Made by a program: the position numbers and the translations under genes. From contig CM062817.1 in assembly GCA_031772625.1 (NCBI GenBank), positions 951,722,842-951,786,841 on the forward strand: 64,000 nt of DNA, written 5' to 3'. The notes below the pieces were generated by a model. The model was not told where the DNA came from and did not search any database. It saw only the letters and a program-made list of their open reading frames with translations. Position 1 is the first letter of the stretch. Each line of letters begins with the position of its first letter. This DNA is from Pinus tabuliformis (lineage: Eukaryota; Streptophyta; Pinopsida; Pinales; Pinaceae). Of this stretch, positions 13,173-23,889 are shown one piece after another.

Positions 13173-14753
13173 ATGCGGGAGGATGAAGGCGAGAAAAACA
13201 GGAACGCGGAATTCATAAGCAGAGTCTCAGTAACGCAAGCAGCAGTCGGTGCAGAGGCGTTTAAAGGGCTGAACATGCTCGATTTCAAGAATGCGACCCT
13301 TATGAAGTGCCTGCCTTGGACTGACAAAACCGGCATATGGAGTTATAAACCCTGCGTTCGAGAAGAGGATCCGGAGGACGAGTCATTTCAAATCTGCAGG
13401 GGAAGGCGAATCTCTGATCTCTCTGACACATTTCAGATCCAAATCAGGCTCGTCTCAGGCAAAACCCAGCTACAGTGGGTAAGCTCATCGGATTTAGTGC
13501 AGAACCTCAAACATGCTTTGGAACTCAAGCTGGGGATACCTTCTGCAGCTCAACGACTCATACACGAAGGTAAACAACTCGAGGATCTCTTCCCCATTTC
13601 TTTTTACAGTATTAAGAGAAATTCCTCCATTATTCTGGCCCTTCGTTTGAGAGGAGGAGCTGTAGGACAGTCTTCTTCAGCGAAGGCATTTTCATACAAA
13701 GATGATTTCCATGCCCAAGAGCGGGAAAAAACAGCGACACAAGCTCAGCACCCCAAACCTTTTCTGGTGGACAAACTGGAGGAAACCCCCTCCATTGAAA
13801 TAACTCACCCTTCACTGGACGAGCAAACCCAACAGTATGCAAAGCTTGGAATCATTTGCAGGTTCAATGGGCTATGGCCACGCACAGCAGATCTCTACCA
13901 GTGGATTCACTCTAACTGGACCAACAATTGTAAGGTTCTATTATGCTCAAAGGGCTTTTTCATTACAGTGTTTGCTTTTGAGGAGGACTACCAAAAAGCC
14001 TTAAAAGCAGGGCCATGGTTCTGGGGCTCAGCAGGTTTATTCCTCACCCCCTGGTTCCCAGATTTCGATCCATCTACAGCAATCATCACCAGGCTCCCAA
14101 TCTGGGTCAGACTTCCTAATCTACCGGCGAATCTATGGCACTTCGCTGTATTCCAAGGGATCGGAAACTCCCTTGGCGTCTTCCTAGACACTGATACTTC
14201 TAGAGGGGAAAAGGGCATATATACCTATGCCAGAATTTGTGCAGAAATAGACATGAGCAAAGGTCTTCCTGACAAGATCAATCTCAAAATTGGAGACTTC
14301 ATCTGGACTCAGAACCTGGACTACGAGAACACAGCTTTTCACTGCCGCAACTGTCACAACACAGGGCACCTTCAGAGCTCTTGTCCTTCTATACCAGCCC
14401 AAAAAAAAAAGACCAACACTAAGAAGAAATCCAAAAGCTGGAAGCCGCATGACCCCCCGCCCATGGATGATTTTGATCTCAGCTCAGATGAAGAGGAAGA
14501 GAATGAGGAAGGAGAGGCAGCAAAGATGACACAGGATCCGCCCTCGGCTGAGCCTGAAAATCTGTCAATCCAACCAACTTCTCAGAAAATAAATCATGAA
14601 TCCTCTTCCTCGGATTCAGACAAGGAAATCTCTCAGTCTGCCCAGCTTAGTTTGCAAATCTTGCCAGCTCAGCAGTCCCCTCCTGAATGGGTCAAAGTTG
14701 GCAAAAAGAAAGGGAAAAAAGGCCGCATAGTGGACTCTTCCCATGTTGGGTAG
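13173..14753 (+). CDS. Ubiquitin-like domain fused to LINE ORF1 (DUF4283 + CCHC zinc knuckle)
   Basis: 526 codons from an ATG. Residues about 87-162 align without gaps to the C-terminal half of ubiquitin and loosely to the rest. GKQLED (133-138) is conserved and the domain ends RLRGG (158-162), the diglycine used for processing and conjugation; AVGQ follows. Residues about 219-360 resemble the DUF4283 region of plant L1 ORF1 (the intact LINE ORF1 at 51762-53432 shares GLWPRT/GIWPSE-, KGFF- and YTYARIC-like blocks). A CX2CX4HX4C knuckle is C391, C394, H399, C404. The tail is acidic, then basic (VKVGKKKGKKGR). Expected role: RNA binding in a LINE ribonucleoprotein. A deubiquitinase might split the fusion after G162; that is inference. 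Confidence 0.82.
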   Translation: MREDEGEKNRNAEFISRVSVTQAAVGAEAFKGLNMLDFKNATLMKCLPWTDKTGIWSYKPCVREEDPEDESFQICRGRRISDLSDTFQIQIRLVSGKTQLQWVSSSDLVQNLKHALELKLGIPSAAQRLIHEGKQLEDLFPISFYSIKRNSSIILALRLRGGAVGQSSSAKAFSYKDDFHAQEREKTATQAQHPKPFLVDKLEETPSIEITHPSLDEQTQQYAKLGIICRFNGLWPRTADLYQWIHSNWTNNCKVLLCSKGFFITVFAFEEDYQKALKAGPWFWGSAGLFLTPWFPDFDPSTAIITRLPIWVRLPNLPANLWHFAVFQGIGNSLGVFLDTDTSRGEKGIYTYARICAEIDMSKGLPDKINLKIGDFIWTQNLDYENTAFHCRNCHNTGHLQSSCPSIPAQKKKTNTKKKSKSWKPHDPPPMDDFDLSSDEEEENEEGEAAKMTQDPPSAEPENLSIQPTSQKINHESSSSDSDKEISQSAQLSLQILPAQQSPPEWVKVGKKKGKKGRIVDSSHVG

Positions 14754-15011
14754 ATTCCTATGCTTGGCTTTTGCTCCTCTGTTCTTCCAGTTACTTCTTG
14801 ATCATCTCTTCTCTCTCTCTCTGATTCTAGGAGCCGAGGTGGATAGCACATCCTTTCCGGCTGCCTGTGTTTTTCCTGTGAACAGATTCAGCTGCACATT
14901 TTTTTTGTTTGAGGGTTGCCCTAGCACCCTCAGAGGTTAACACCTCTTTGTACATATTTTTATCTTTCTAATACATTAGTCTAGCCTTTACTTAGAAAAA
15001 AAAAAAAAAAA
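14754..15011 (+). other. LINE-type 3' UTR and poly(A) tail of the chimeric retroposon
   Basis: After the ORF1 stop there is no ORF2. About 240 nt resembling a plant L1 3' end (cctctttgtacatattttta, tttctaatacatt) run into an A-run at 14996-15011, part of which may belong to the right TSD. A pyrimidine run followed by gattctag (about 14808-14830) looks like a 3' splice site and could mark where ORF2 was lost. That last point is speculative. Confidence 0.7.
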
Positions 15012-15174
15012 GATCAAATTTGAATTTTAATTTTCAATTTTAGTTTAGGGACTAACTAAAATTGGAATGTATCCTGAAATGCTATTTATAGCAGTGCTAT
15101 TTTTAGCACTTTTATTTTTAGCATTTCTTGTTGCTATTTTCAACACTCCCTCTTAATAAGAAAGGGATTATCAG

Positions 15175-16713
15175 TCACCCCAATCTGTCCCTGTGGAACT
15201 CAAACTTGCATTTTAACAATGCCTTAGTCAAAATATATGCATCTTGTTCCTCGGTTGAAACATATAGCAACATGATCCTCTTCACCACACAGTATCGAAG
15301 ATGATGATACCCGATATCGATGTGCTTGGACCTATTATGAAACACTGGATTCTCAGAGAGTTTGATACAACTCTGATTATCACAGTAAATCACAATTGGA
15401 TCCTCTAACCAAACAATCCAACTAGAATCTTCTACATCCAAATGGCCTCACATGCTTCCAGACTGGTAGGCATGTATTCAGCCTCTGCTGAGCTAAGTGA
15501 AACTAACCTCTATTTCTTGTTGTACCAAGAAACCCTCGTTGAACCAAGGTTGAAGATTCCTCCTAAAGTGCTCTTCTAGTCTGTTGGACTCCCTGCCTAG
15601 TCTACATTTGTGAAGCTCTAAAGCTTCACTCCCTCTGTCTGTCTGTACCACAATCCATACTGAGATGTACCTCTGAGGTATCTCAGCACATGTTTCACTG
15701 CCTTCGAATACAAATTGGTAGGCTGAGCTATAGCTTGACTCATTTGGTTCACCGCAAAGCACAAATCTGGTCATGTGTTCACTAGATACATTAATGAACC
15801 CACAAGCTGCCGACAAATAGTATCAACTACTACCTCACCTGAAGTAGCATCCTCCTTCCTCTAGTTACCAGCTAGAGGAGTCTGTATGGGCTTGCACTTC
15901 TCCATGTGGAATCACCTGAGTATCTCATTGGCATATTTGCGTTGAGACACAAACACTTCCCCATCGTTTTGCCACACTTCCATGCCTAGAAAGTAGTGCA
16001 TAAGACCCATGTCTTTCATCTCGAACTGTCTTGCAACATCATCCTTACAAGACTTGATCAAGTGATCATCACCTGTCAATATCAGATCATCAACATAAAG
16101 AACAATGATCAATGGCTTACCTTATAGCATGATGTGCTAAAGGTTCACATCTTCCTCACTCTTGGTGAAGCCCAACCCAGTGATATAGTTGTCGATCCTG
16201 GTGTACCAAGCACGAGGTGCTTGCTTCAGCCCATACAAATCCCTCTTGAGTCGACACACATGTGACTCACGATTGAAGGTCTCAAAACCTTCCGACTGCT
16301 CAATGTACACCTCTTCCTCAATCTTCCCATTGAGGAACACAATCTTCACATCCATCTAATGGATCTTCAAACCCATCAGAGCTGATAGTGCCAACATCAA
16401 TATGATAGATGAGTACCTTGCTACAGGAGCAAAAGTCTCATCGTAGTCGATCCCCTTGACCTATGAGAAACCACGAGAAACAAACCTTACCTTATGTTTC
16501 TCAACACTGCCATCATCTGCTTGCTTTACCTTGTACAGCCATTGGGAACTCACCACTGACTTGTCCTTAGGTCTTCGGAAAACATCCCAAACAGAGTTCC
16601 AAATGATGGAGTCATACTCCTCCACCATTGCATCAACCCAGACTAGCTGCTGCATTGCTTCCTCAAATGAAGAAGGTTCAATCTCTACACATTCCCCAAC
16701 TAGGGCCATGTAA
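15175..16713 (-). pseudogene. Copia reverse transcriptase and RNase H remains
   Basis: Read right to left. 16709-16461 gives the start of the RT (block around SIIWNSVWDVFRRPKDKSVV and KHKVRFVSRGFS). 16355-16137 gives VYIEQSEGFE and LYGLKQAPRAWY. 16112-15912 gives the catalytic YVDD (codons at 16086-16097) and LTGDD. 15441-15175 gives the RNase H end with DNQSCIKL and the tail RSKHIDIGYHHLR. The blocks lie in different frames with intervening stops, so no polyprotein can be made. The YVDD itself is retained. Confidence 0.85.
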
Positions 16714-17163
16714 CTAGTGTATCGCTCAGGTGACCTCCACTTTCTGAACTGAGAAGATGGTTGTCCCGGATTCTATCTTGCATCCAGCATCAACCAGTCA
16801 GCCTCCCTTGAGCATTTCCACCCATCTCTAGAATACTCGACATCAGTGGATGTCTCCACTCCTAGATCCTCTGCATGCGGCAGCTCTGCATCAGTCTGAG
16901 GCTCCTCCTCCTTAAGAATCAAGGGTTCCTCCTCTACATGCAACTTGAGCTCCCTCTCAAGTGACACTCTCATGGCTTTCTGCTCGTCAAACTTCATATT
17001 TTTGCATACCACCATCCTCTGACTGGTAGGCAAGAATGCCCAATAGTTGTCGGGTGTCGCAGTGTACCCCACAAGTATCCCCAACTTAGATGTTGGATCT
17101 AGCCTCTTCTGGGCATCTTTGTCACATGGGAATAAACCGATGATCCAAAGATTCTAAAGTGAC

Positions 17164-17880
17164 TCACATCTGGTCTCTTCCCAAAAAGGCTTCCATTGGT
17201 GTCTTCATTCCCAGTATACGATGCAGACTTTTGTTCCGCATGTATACTGTTGTATTGCATGCCTTAGCCCACAAATAAAGTGGTAGGCTTTGGCCATGTA
17301 GCATCACTCGAGCTACTCCCACAATCAATATATTCTTCCTTTCGGCCACCCCATTCTGCTTTGTGTTATGGGGTGCCGTCAACTCCCATTTAATTCCTTC
17401 TACTGCACAAAAGTCCTTAAACTGTTGGGAGACATACTCTCCACCATTGTCACTGTGCAAGGCCCTTATTTTCCTTCTAGATTCTTTCTCTGCCAAGGCT
17501 TTGAACTCACAAAACCTTGAGAACTTTTGATCCTTCTTCTGCATAAAGTAGATGCGGCATCTACGAGAAAAATCATCAATAAAAATAACATAGTACCTTT
17601 CTTTAGCAGTGGAGGCTATAGAGAATGGTCCACACAAATCTGTATGAACTCGTTCCAGGATTGCTGCAGCTTTACTGTCTCGATCCTGAAAGGAAAATTT
17701 CACATACTTACCCAACATACAACCTTTGCATGTATCCATTTGCTCCAGTTTTCCCTTGGGAAGACCAGTAGAAATCTTCCGCATGATCTTCAGTGCCCCA
17801 TGGTGCAAGTGGCCCAATCTTCTATGCCATAGCTTGCCAACATCTTAGCTCTACACCAACTCTGCTTTGGAACTCTTTGG
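17164..17880 (-). pseudogene. Copia integrase remains
   Basis: A 217-codon open stretch carries the GAG-pre-integrase segment (LHHGALKIMRK, C-X2-C in CKGCMLGK) and the integrase core. The catalytic residues are visible as HTDLCGP, LHSDNGGEY and QNGVAERKN (D,D35E pattern). This is the best preserved part of the element, but it is cut off from the flanking domains by stops and frame changes. Nearby 16773-17084 (-) carries the linker between integrase and RT (VGYTATPDNYWAF). Confidence 0.85.
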
Positions 17881-18096
17881 AGGACAGTCATCTACCCCTA
17901 GTTTGTAGAGATTCTTTACTCAAATCCCAATCCTCTTGTTCTGTCCAGTACCAATATGCCTCAGGAATGCCTTTCCATTGCTAAAGACTACATCATAGCC
18001 TTTGTCTTCCAGCAGAGCAATGGACACAAGATTCTTCTTCAGACGAGGCACATACTTTACATCAGTCAGGGTGAGACGAACTCCATGCTTCTTCCT

Positions 18097-18576
18097 CTAT
18101 AACACAACCATACCTTCACCTAAAACATGGTACTTTCCATCATCATCCATCTCGATCCGCATCTGGAGATCCTTCTCCTTCAATGTAATGAAAAGGTTCT
18201 TGTCATCAATCATGTGGAATGAAGCTCCACTATATAGGTACCAAACACATCTCACCATCAATGAAACCATGCATTCGATGAGGGAAAAATCCAATTTGAA
18301 CTGTGAGGCCAGTGCCTCATCATCTGATCCCTTCGAGGATCCCTTCTTGGATTTCATTTGTGGACAATTCCTAGCATAATGGCACACCTCATGACAATGA
18401 AAGCATCTCACTTTCGAGTTTTCAATCTTCTTCCCACCATGGGAAGAGCTGGATTTGCAATGGGACTCCTTCCCTTTCCCTTTCCTCGCCTTCTTCGCTA
18501 AGGCTAGATTTTCTTCATCATCTTGCTTTGATGAAGATCCATCTCTGGTGCTTCTCCTTATCTCCTCCTGCATCAA
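18097..18576 (-). pseudogene. Copia zinc knuckle and protease remains
   Basis: 159-codon open stretch. The knuckle reads CFHCHEVCHYARNC, so the usual glycine before the histidine is a cysteine. The protease active site reads YSGASFHM: the aspartate of the DSGA motif is replaced by tyrosine (tat at 18234-18232 instead of gat). Loss of that aspartate would abolish aspartic protease activity. Confidence 0.82.
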
Positions 18577-19073
18577 ATTCGACCAAAGTCATTCCAAATC
18601 TGACAGTTTCTCTCTTCCATTTACTGAGTCTTGGTAGCTATGCCAGCTCTTAGGAAGATCGAGGAGAGCAAGACTCACCATGTCATCATCAGCTGTCATG
18701 ATACCTACACTTCCAAGCTCATGCCTGTAGGTGGTGAGATTGTTCAGATATGTAGAGATCGTGTCGGCCTTTTCACACTTGATTTTCTGAAGCTTGTCTT
18801 TCAGTGCCAGCTTCATTTGATCCACATTAAAAATGGTTTCTCCTTCCCATGGAGACTCAAGACTATGTGGTCTTGAACTCCCTCCAAAAGAATCCTCCTC
18901 GCTCTAGCCACACATTTCTTCCATTCCACCAATTCTCGGGCATTAGCAGCTGCTGGCTTGGGGACTTCTTGATCAATGAAGTCCTTCAAACTGTTGTCCT
19001 CTAATATTACTTCCATGTGATCGTTCCACACTATATGATTCGAGTTGCCATCAAGGGCATACTCGAGTCTCAA
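18577..19073 (-). pseudogene. Copia gag remains
   Basis: Two overlapping open stretches in different frames (19073-18813 and 18825-18589) hold copia Gag features: WKKCVARARRILLEGVQDHI, then KLALKDKLQKIKCEKADTISTYLNNL. They correspond to the UBN2/Retrotran_gag region. The frame change near 18820 and the missing start show it is a pseudogene. Confidence 0.75.
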
Positions 19074-19205
19074 ATTATTGAATTCCGTTAGTGAAATTTG
19101 AGATGTGATAAGAATTCAATTTCTATAATTAGGAACTTCAAAATTCGAACTTCTCCCTTCTTTGTATACTGTTCTTTTCTTTGATCACCTTTGCTACTGA
19201 TACCA

Positions 19206-20167
19206 TGTATAATTTCCCGTTGTAGATCAATAGATTATGCAATATACTAAAGCAAAATACATGATATACTTCTACAAACAAACTTGTGGAAGCTTAACTG
19301 ATTTTGAGCAAGATAAAATAGAACACATCTAACAGAGAATGAGAAATCATTCACACATGAACACAAAAAAATACTCTGGGGAAAGCCTCAGCTAAAAACA
19401 TTGATCTCTGTATTATCATACAAGTGGAAATATGTCCAGATTACACAAAGCTTTAGCTCACAAGCTATCGAGCTCTCAATACAATCCCTCAATGCTACTC
19501 ATAGACTGAATAGACAAAACATATACCTTCCTTGCACAGTTTTTCCTGGGTCCTCTGGCTGCCACATCTGTGAATTGACCTCTCACACAACTCACCAAAC
19601 TCAAAAGTAACTCACAATCTCCAAGGAATGAATTCCTTCTGCATGCAAGAGTATCCTCAATGGAATATTCTTGTAGCTGATAGTACACTGTCCCATCATC
19701 TGATCTCAACTGGGTCTCTGACTGAACTGACATGCATCAGTTATTTATGAGAGAATATTTAGTTATCTGAAGTGCAGTAGTTACATGCATGCATACATTA
19801 CCTAACTGAACTCACAATCAGTTCCACAAACTATTGGAACTAATCTAACTAGACTTAACTCAGTTAACTGAGCTAACTAATTACAACTCAAAGTACATCC
19901 AATCCTGATCTCCTTGATCCATTGACAACTTCCTCAATCAAATGAAAAACTATTGCATGTCTTCACATAGACTTCATGTTTGATTTTATCCAACTAATTA
20001 ACTAAAGATGAATTAATTAATTATTTTTCAAACAACTGTTAAGATCAAATTTGAATTTTAATTCTAAATTTTCATTCAGGGACTAACTACAATTGGAATG
20101 TATCCTGAAATGCTATTTATAGTAGTGCTATTTTTAGCACTAGAATTTCTTGGTGCTATTTTCAACA
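19206..20167 (-). repeat. Right LTR (5' LTR in element orientation) of copia element
   Basis: 962 bp, tgtataatttccc to attttcaaca. The primer site adjoins its left edge (plus-strand ctactgatacca, 19194-19205), matching the complement of the initiator Met-tRNA 3' end. It is followed by cttat, the probable TSD. It is the uninterrupted reference for the split LTR at 11264-15145. Confidence 0.9.
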
Positions 20168-21239
20168 CTTATATCCGAAATCATCATTCCTCTACTTCTT
20201 CTTTTTCTACAAATTCCCAAAAATATCCAGTGCTACAACTTTTGCTGTGATACAAAATAGGCAGGGAATTTTTTTTTTTATCAATTTTCACCAACATGTA
20301 GCATTCCAATAACCGATCATGAGTTAAAATCACTATAACAAAGTAATTTAATTATCGAAAAAAAATAGTGGATTGTGTAAAGGAATAACTATTATTTCCA
20401 TTTGATAACATACTACAGTCTACAATAACTTATCCTTCCTTGCATCATCCAATTAATAAATATTATTGAAAGAAGAAGATTTATATGATTTTCCAATGTT
20501 ATGCAAAAATACCACGTCATCAAGATCATCAAATAGACAGGCACATAAGTGGACACTAATATAGCCTAGAATCTTTGAAGGAAAAACTAGCAAACATTTA
20601 TTTTATTTAACATTTCATGAGGGATTTCACCTCTCACTCAATGACAACAAGAGAGTCCATCCCTTTTCCATTGTTAAATATTACAAAATAACATAGTCTT
20701 TAATTCAACATAATCAACTAGAGGTCAATAAATTTAATATGACGTCATGTTTCTCAACACTTTACCCCACATTTCACGACCACAGTATCTTCATGGCATG
20801 GTAAGTTATCACATGCCGCATTGGAATAGAAACTAAATATGTGTTGGATTGTGTGCCTTATATAAGAAAATGTGTAAGTTGTGATTCCAATCCCGCCATC
20901 CCCATGAGATTCTCCATTACACCCTGTGCTAAATGGCTTTGATGGTGAAATTTCCACAACCTCCTACCATTGTTGGGTTTGTCAAATCGCTTTGATTTGT
21001 ATCCCCTAATTCAACATTATTAATTACTCGACATTGTGGTTGCAAAAAATTGTTTTAATAATTCCATGTGATTATAACATGGTTGTAATTATGTGCCTTT
21101 GCTTTAAAGGCACATTTATTAATTTATTCAACTTAGTTTTCAAGTAGTTTCATGAAAACCATTTAGGCATTGAATAAGTTTTGGTTCAAAAAAGGTTTTG
21201 CAAAAATTAAACAATTATTGAGGGATTGACTGTGCCTTA
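20168..21239. other. AT-rich flank, no gene recognised
   Basis: No coding or RNA feature is supported. Before the copia insertion this sequence was joined to 11263. The 67-codon ORF at 20754-20957 (-) has no recognisable character. Confidence 0.5.
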
Positions 21240-22140
21240 AAGTTTATTTTAGACAATTATTCAATAGAGTTATGTTAATATAAATAATATTAATATTACA
21301 TAGCAAATTAAAAATTAATATTATAACTCACTCCATTGGCTATAGACAAATAGAAATTTACAAATTCTTAAAAAAATAATAGCTTGTAATTTTAATGATA
21401 TAAGACTATTTTAAATTCATTATTTTTAATATTAAAAAAATCAATATTAATAATATTATTAAATATTAGATTAATATAAACAGAAAATTTATTTAAAAAC
21501 TAATTTGCATTCGCACTAAAACTCAATATTGTAATTATAGAACATACTCTCTCAAATGTGCCGATGAATATAAAGATTGGTTTCTCTTAAAAACACATTT
21601 TAAATAATTATTAAATATGGTGGTATTAATATAAAAAAAATATTAGTATTATATAAAAAACTAAAAGTAAATATTATAACCCGATTCACTATGGACAAAT
21701 ACAAATTTACAACTGGTTTCAAATAAATATCAGCTTGTAATTTTAATGATATAATACAATTTTCACTAATTATATTTAATAGTGAAAAAAATATTAATAA
21801 TAATATTATTACACACTAGATTAATATATAAAATTTATTATAAAACTAATTTGTTGTCCAATTAAAAATCAATATTGTAATTATCTACTCACCTTGTGAA
21901 AAGCGTTCATGAAAATAGAAAATGGTTTTGAGCAGAAGAACATTTTAGATAATATTGAATATTGCTATATTAATAGAAATAATATTAGTACTACATAGAA
22001 AACTAAAACTTAATATTATAACCCACTCCATTTGCTATGAACAAATGGAAATTTACATCTGTTTTTAAATAAATAACACTTTGTAACTTTAATAATATAG
22101 AATTTAATTATTTTTTAATAAATATTTGCCAAGTAAATGA
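21240..22140. repeat. Tandem repeat, about 347-bp period, three degenerate copies
   Basis: A landmark of the form taac(c/t)c...ttcact/cattggctatagacaaat.gaaatttaca, followed by agcttgtaattttaatgatata, recurs at about 21325, 21678 and 22020. The copies are AT-rich and diverged. Confidence 0.7.
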
Positions 22141-23550
22141 ACCAATTATTATGAAATATAAGCTTACATAAACAACGTTTTTGATTACTATGAGAGGAAG
22201 GCATACTATGAGAGGAAGGCATAAAAGTATTGACGTCTTTGGTATGATAAGTGACTATGTATAGGGTCACTCTTTGACTTTCCAATTTCAGGGAGCACAA
22301 CAATTTAGGTAACACCAATAACAACACAAAAAAATAAGTTAGATGAAATAGTCATTTCTATTAGAAATATATCAAATTTAATAAATAAAATACAAAATAC
22401 AAAATACCTAAAATTTAATAAATAAAATACAAAATACCTAAAATTTAATAAATAAAATACAAAATACAAAATACCTAAAGCTACATCACTTAAATAAATC
22501 ATGATTTTCTAAAACATAGAATCTCAAACTAATATTTCAAATATACCATGCATGTAAATAATTAACAAAATTTATTTTTGATATGAAGTTTTGTTTTTAA
22601 TACTGGATTTAGTATTAGGTGTATTAATATATTATGTTACGTTTATTAAAGTTTAGGACAATAATAATAATAATTTAATATAATGATTTTTTTAGCTAAT
22701 AATATTATTAGATGTAATAATTTAATTTAATATATTTTAGCAATCAATTTAAAAAAAAAATTAATATAGTTAGTAAGAAAATATCTATGATACCATTAAA
22801 AAAAATACTTCAAATTTTAAATTATAATATTAAAATATTTATTTTATTTTAATATATATATATGTAAAATTTCTTATAAAACATTGAAATCTCACACCTT
22901 GAATGCTTAGCATTTAGCATTTATTGTTTAATAATATTAGACTTAATATGAGTTATTTGATTGATCTATGCTTATTCTTTTGTGGGCTATGAAAGTCTTA
23001 ATATAGGTTTTTATATTACTTTAGGTTTTAAGGTGTCCTGTTTTATTTTTAATAGTTGTTGTTTTTTTATATTATATTTTAATATTAAGTTTATTAATAA
23101 CAATAGAATTATATTAATATTTTTATTTGAGTTAATGATTATAATATACTGGTAATAAAATTTATATTAGAGTTAATAATAATATTAGACTTAATAATAT
23201 TAAATTTCAATATTTATATTAAATAATGGTTATTAACATTATAAATATTGTTTTTTTTTTACATTATATTAAAGTAATGATTATAAATGTTATTAATATT
23301 AGCTTTATTTTAACATTAAATATTATATAAAAGTAATATCAATCATTTAAAACATTATTAATAACTATTAATATTGTTACATTCAGTAATATTTTAATAT
23401 TTAATATTATTAATATTAATATTAATTGTTAGATAATTTTGATATTAATCATTTAAAATAACAATAATAATAAAATGATCATTAAAAACAATATTATTAT
23501 TAACATGGTTAAAATAATAATATTATTAAAATCTAATATTTTTAATACTA
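22141..23550. other. Low-complexity AT-rich sequence
   Basis: Dominated by AAT/ATT-rich simple sequence. It contains a small tandem block at 22374-22480, in which versions of aatttaataaataaaatac...aaaatacctaa repeat about three times. ORFs in it are simple-sequence artefacts. Confidence 0.6.
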
Positions 23551-23796
23551 TCACTAATAATAATATTAATAATGTTTAGAAATAATGTTAATAATATTAT
23601 TAATCATAATAAATTTTTAAAATTGCTAGCATTTAATGTTATCAACATAATTAAATTATTATTATGAATAATATTACTAATAATAATATTAATAATGTTT
23701 AGAAAAATGTTAATAATATTATTAATCATAATAAATTTTTAAAATTGAGAAGCATTTAATGTTATCAACATAATTAAATTAATATTATGAATAATA
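23551..23796. repeat. Tandem duplication, 123-bp period, two copies
   Basis: actaataataatatt starts each copy, at about 23553 and 23676, followed by aataatgtttagaaa and catttaatgttatcaacataa in both. The two copies are almost identical, so this duplication is recent compared with the surrounding degenerate sequence. Confidence 0.78.
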
Positions 23797-23889
23797 TTTC
23801 AATGGAATTGTAGGGTTTATAACTTTCTAAATCTTTATATCAAGGTTAATAAAAATTTTGAACTTAATAATATTAAAATTTATATTAAA

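Larger units (their letters stand above)
12132..15009 (+). mobile_element. Chimeric LINE-type retroposon: L13a 5' end + PPR fragment + ubiquitin-like/Gag ORF1 + poly(A)
   Basis: A 2.9-kb insertion flanked by a perfect 14-bp TSD (aagatcaaatttga at 12118-12131 and 15010-15023) and ending in an A-run just before the right TSD. These are hallmarks of target-primed reverse transcription. Three mRNA-like modules lie in the same sense: about 12132-12305 from a 60S ribosomal protein L13a 5' UTR and first codons; about 12306-13014 from a PLS-class PPR gene; about 13015 to the tail from a plant L1 ORF1 transcript with a ubiquitin-like domain. ORF2 is absent, so the copy is non-autonomous. The simplest explanation is template switching between RNAs during one LINE integration; stepwise assembly is the alternative. 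Confidence 0.88.
11264..15145 (-). repeat. Left LTR (3' LTR in element orientation) of copia element, interrupted
   Basis: The LTR runs 11264-12131, is broken by the retroposon, and resumes at about 15010-15145. Without the insertion it aligns with 19206-20167 throughout: tgtagaatttccc at the start, ttttcaaca at the end. The uninterrupted partner LTR has the target aagatcaaatttga only once (20040-20053), which proves the insertion. Confidence 0.92.
11264..20167 (-). mobile_element. Degenerate Ty1/copia element, with a nested retroposon in its left LTR
   Basis: Minus-strand copia element. The LTRs are 11264-15145 (split by a 2.9-kb insertion; about 990 bp without it) and 19206-20167 (962 bp). 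The Met-tRNA primer site lies at 19194-19205 (tggtatcagtag on the minus strand) and a purine tract (aagagggag on the minus strand) abuts the left LTR at 15146-15154. The flanks attat and cttat agree at 4 of 5 bases. The interior, read right to left, gives gag, zinc knuckle, protease, integrase, reverse transcriptase and RNase H, the copia order. All are broken by frameshifts and stops, so the element is dead. Confidence 0.92.

Noticed and set aside
13430-13660. A host polyubiquitin gene
   Set aside because: Only one diverged ubiquitin-like unit is present, it continues in frame into DUF4283/CCHC sequence, and it lies inside a retroposon.
15493-15816. 107-codon minus-strand ORF as a separate gene
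   Set aside because: It lies within the copia RT/RNase H remains in a different frame and shows no independent motif.
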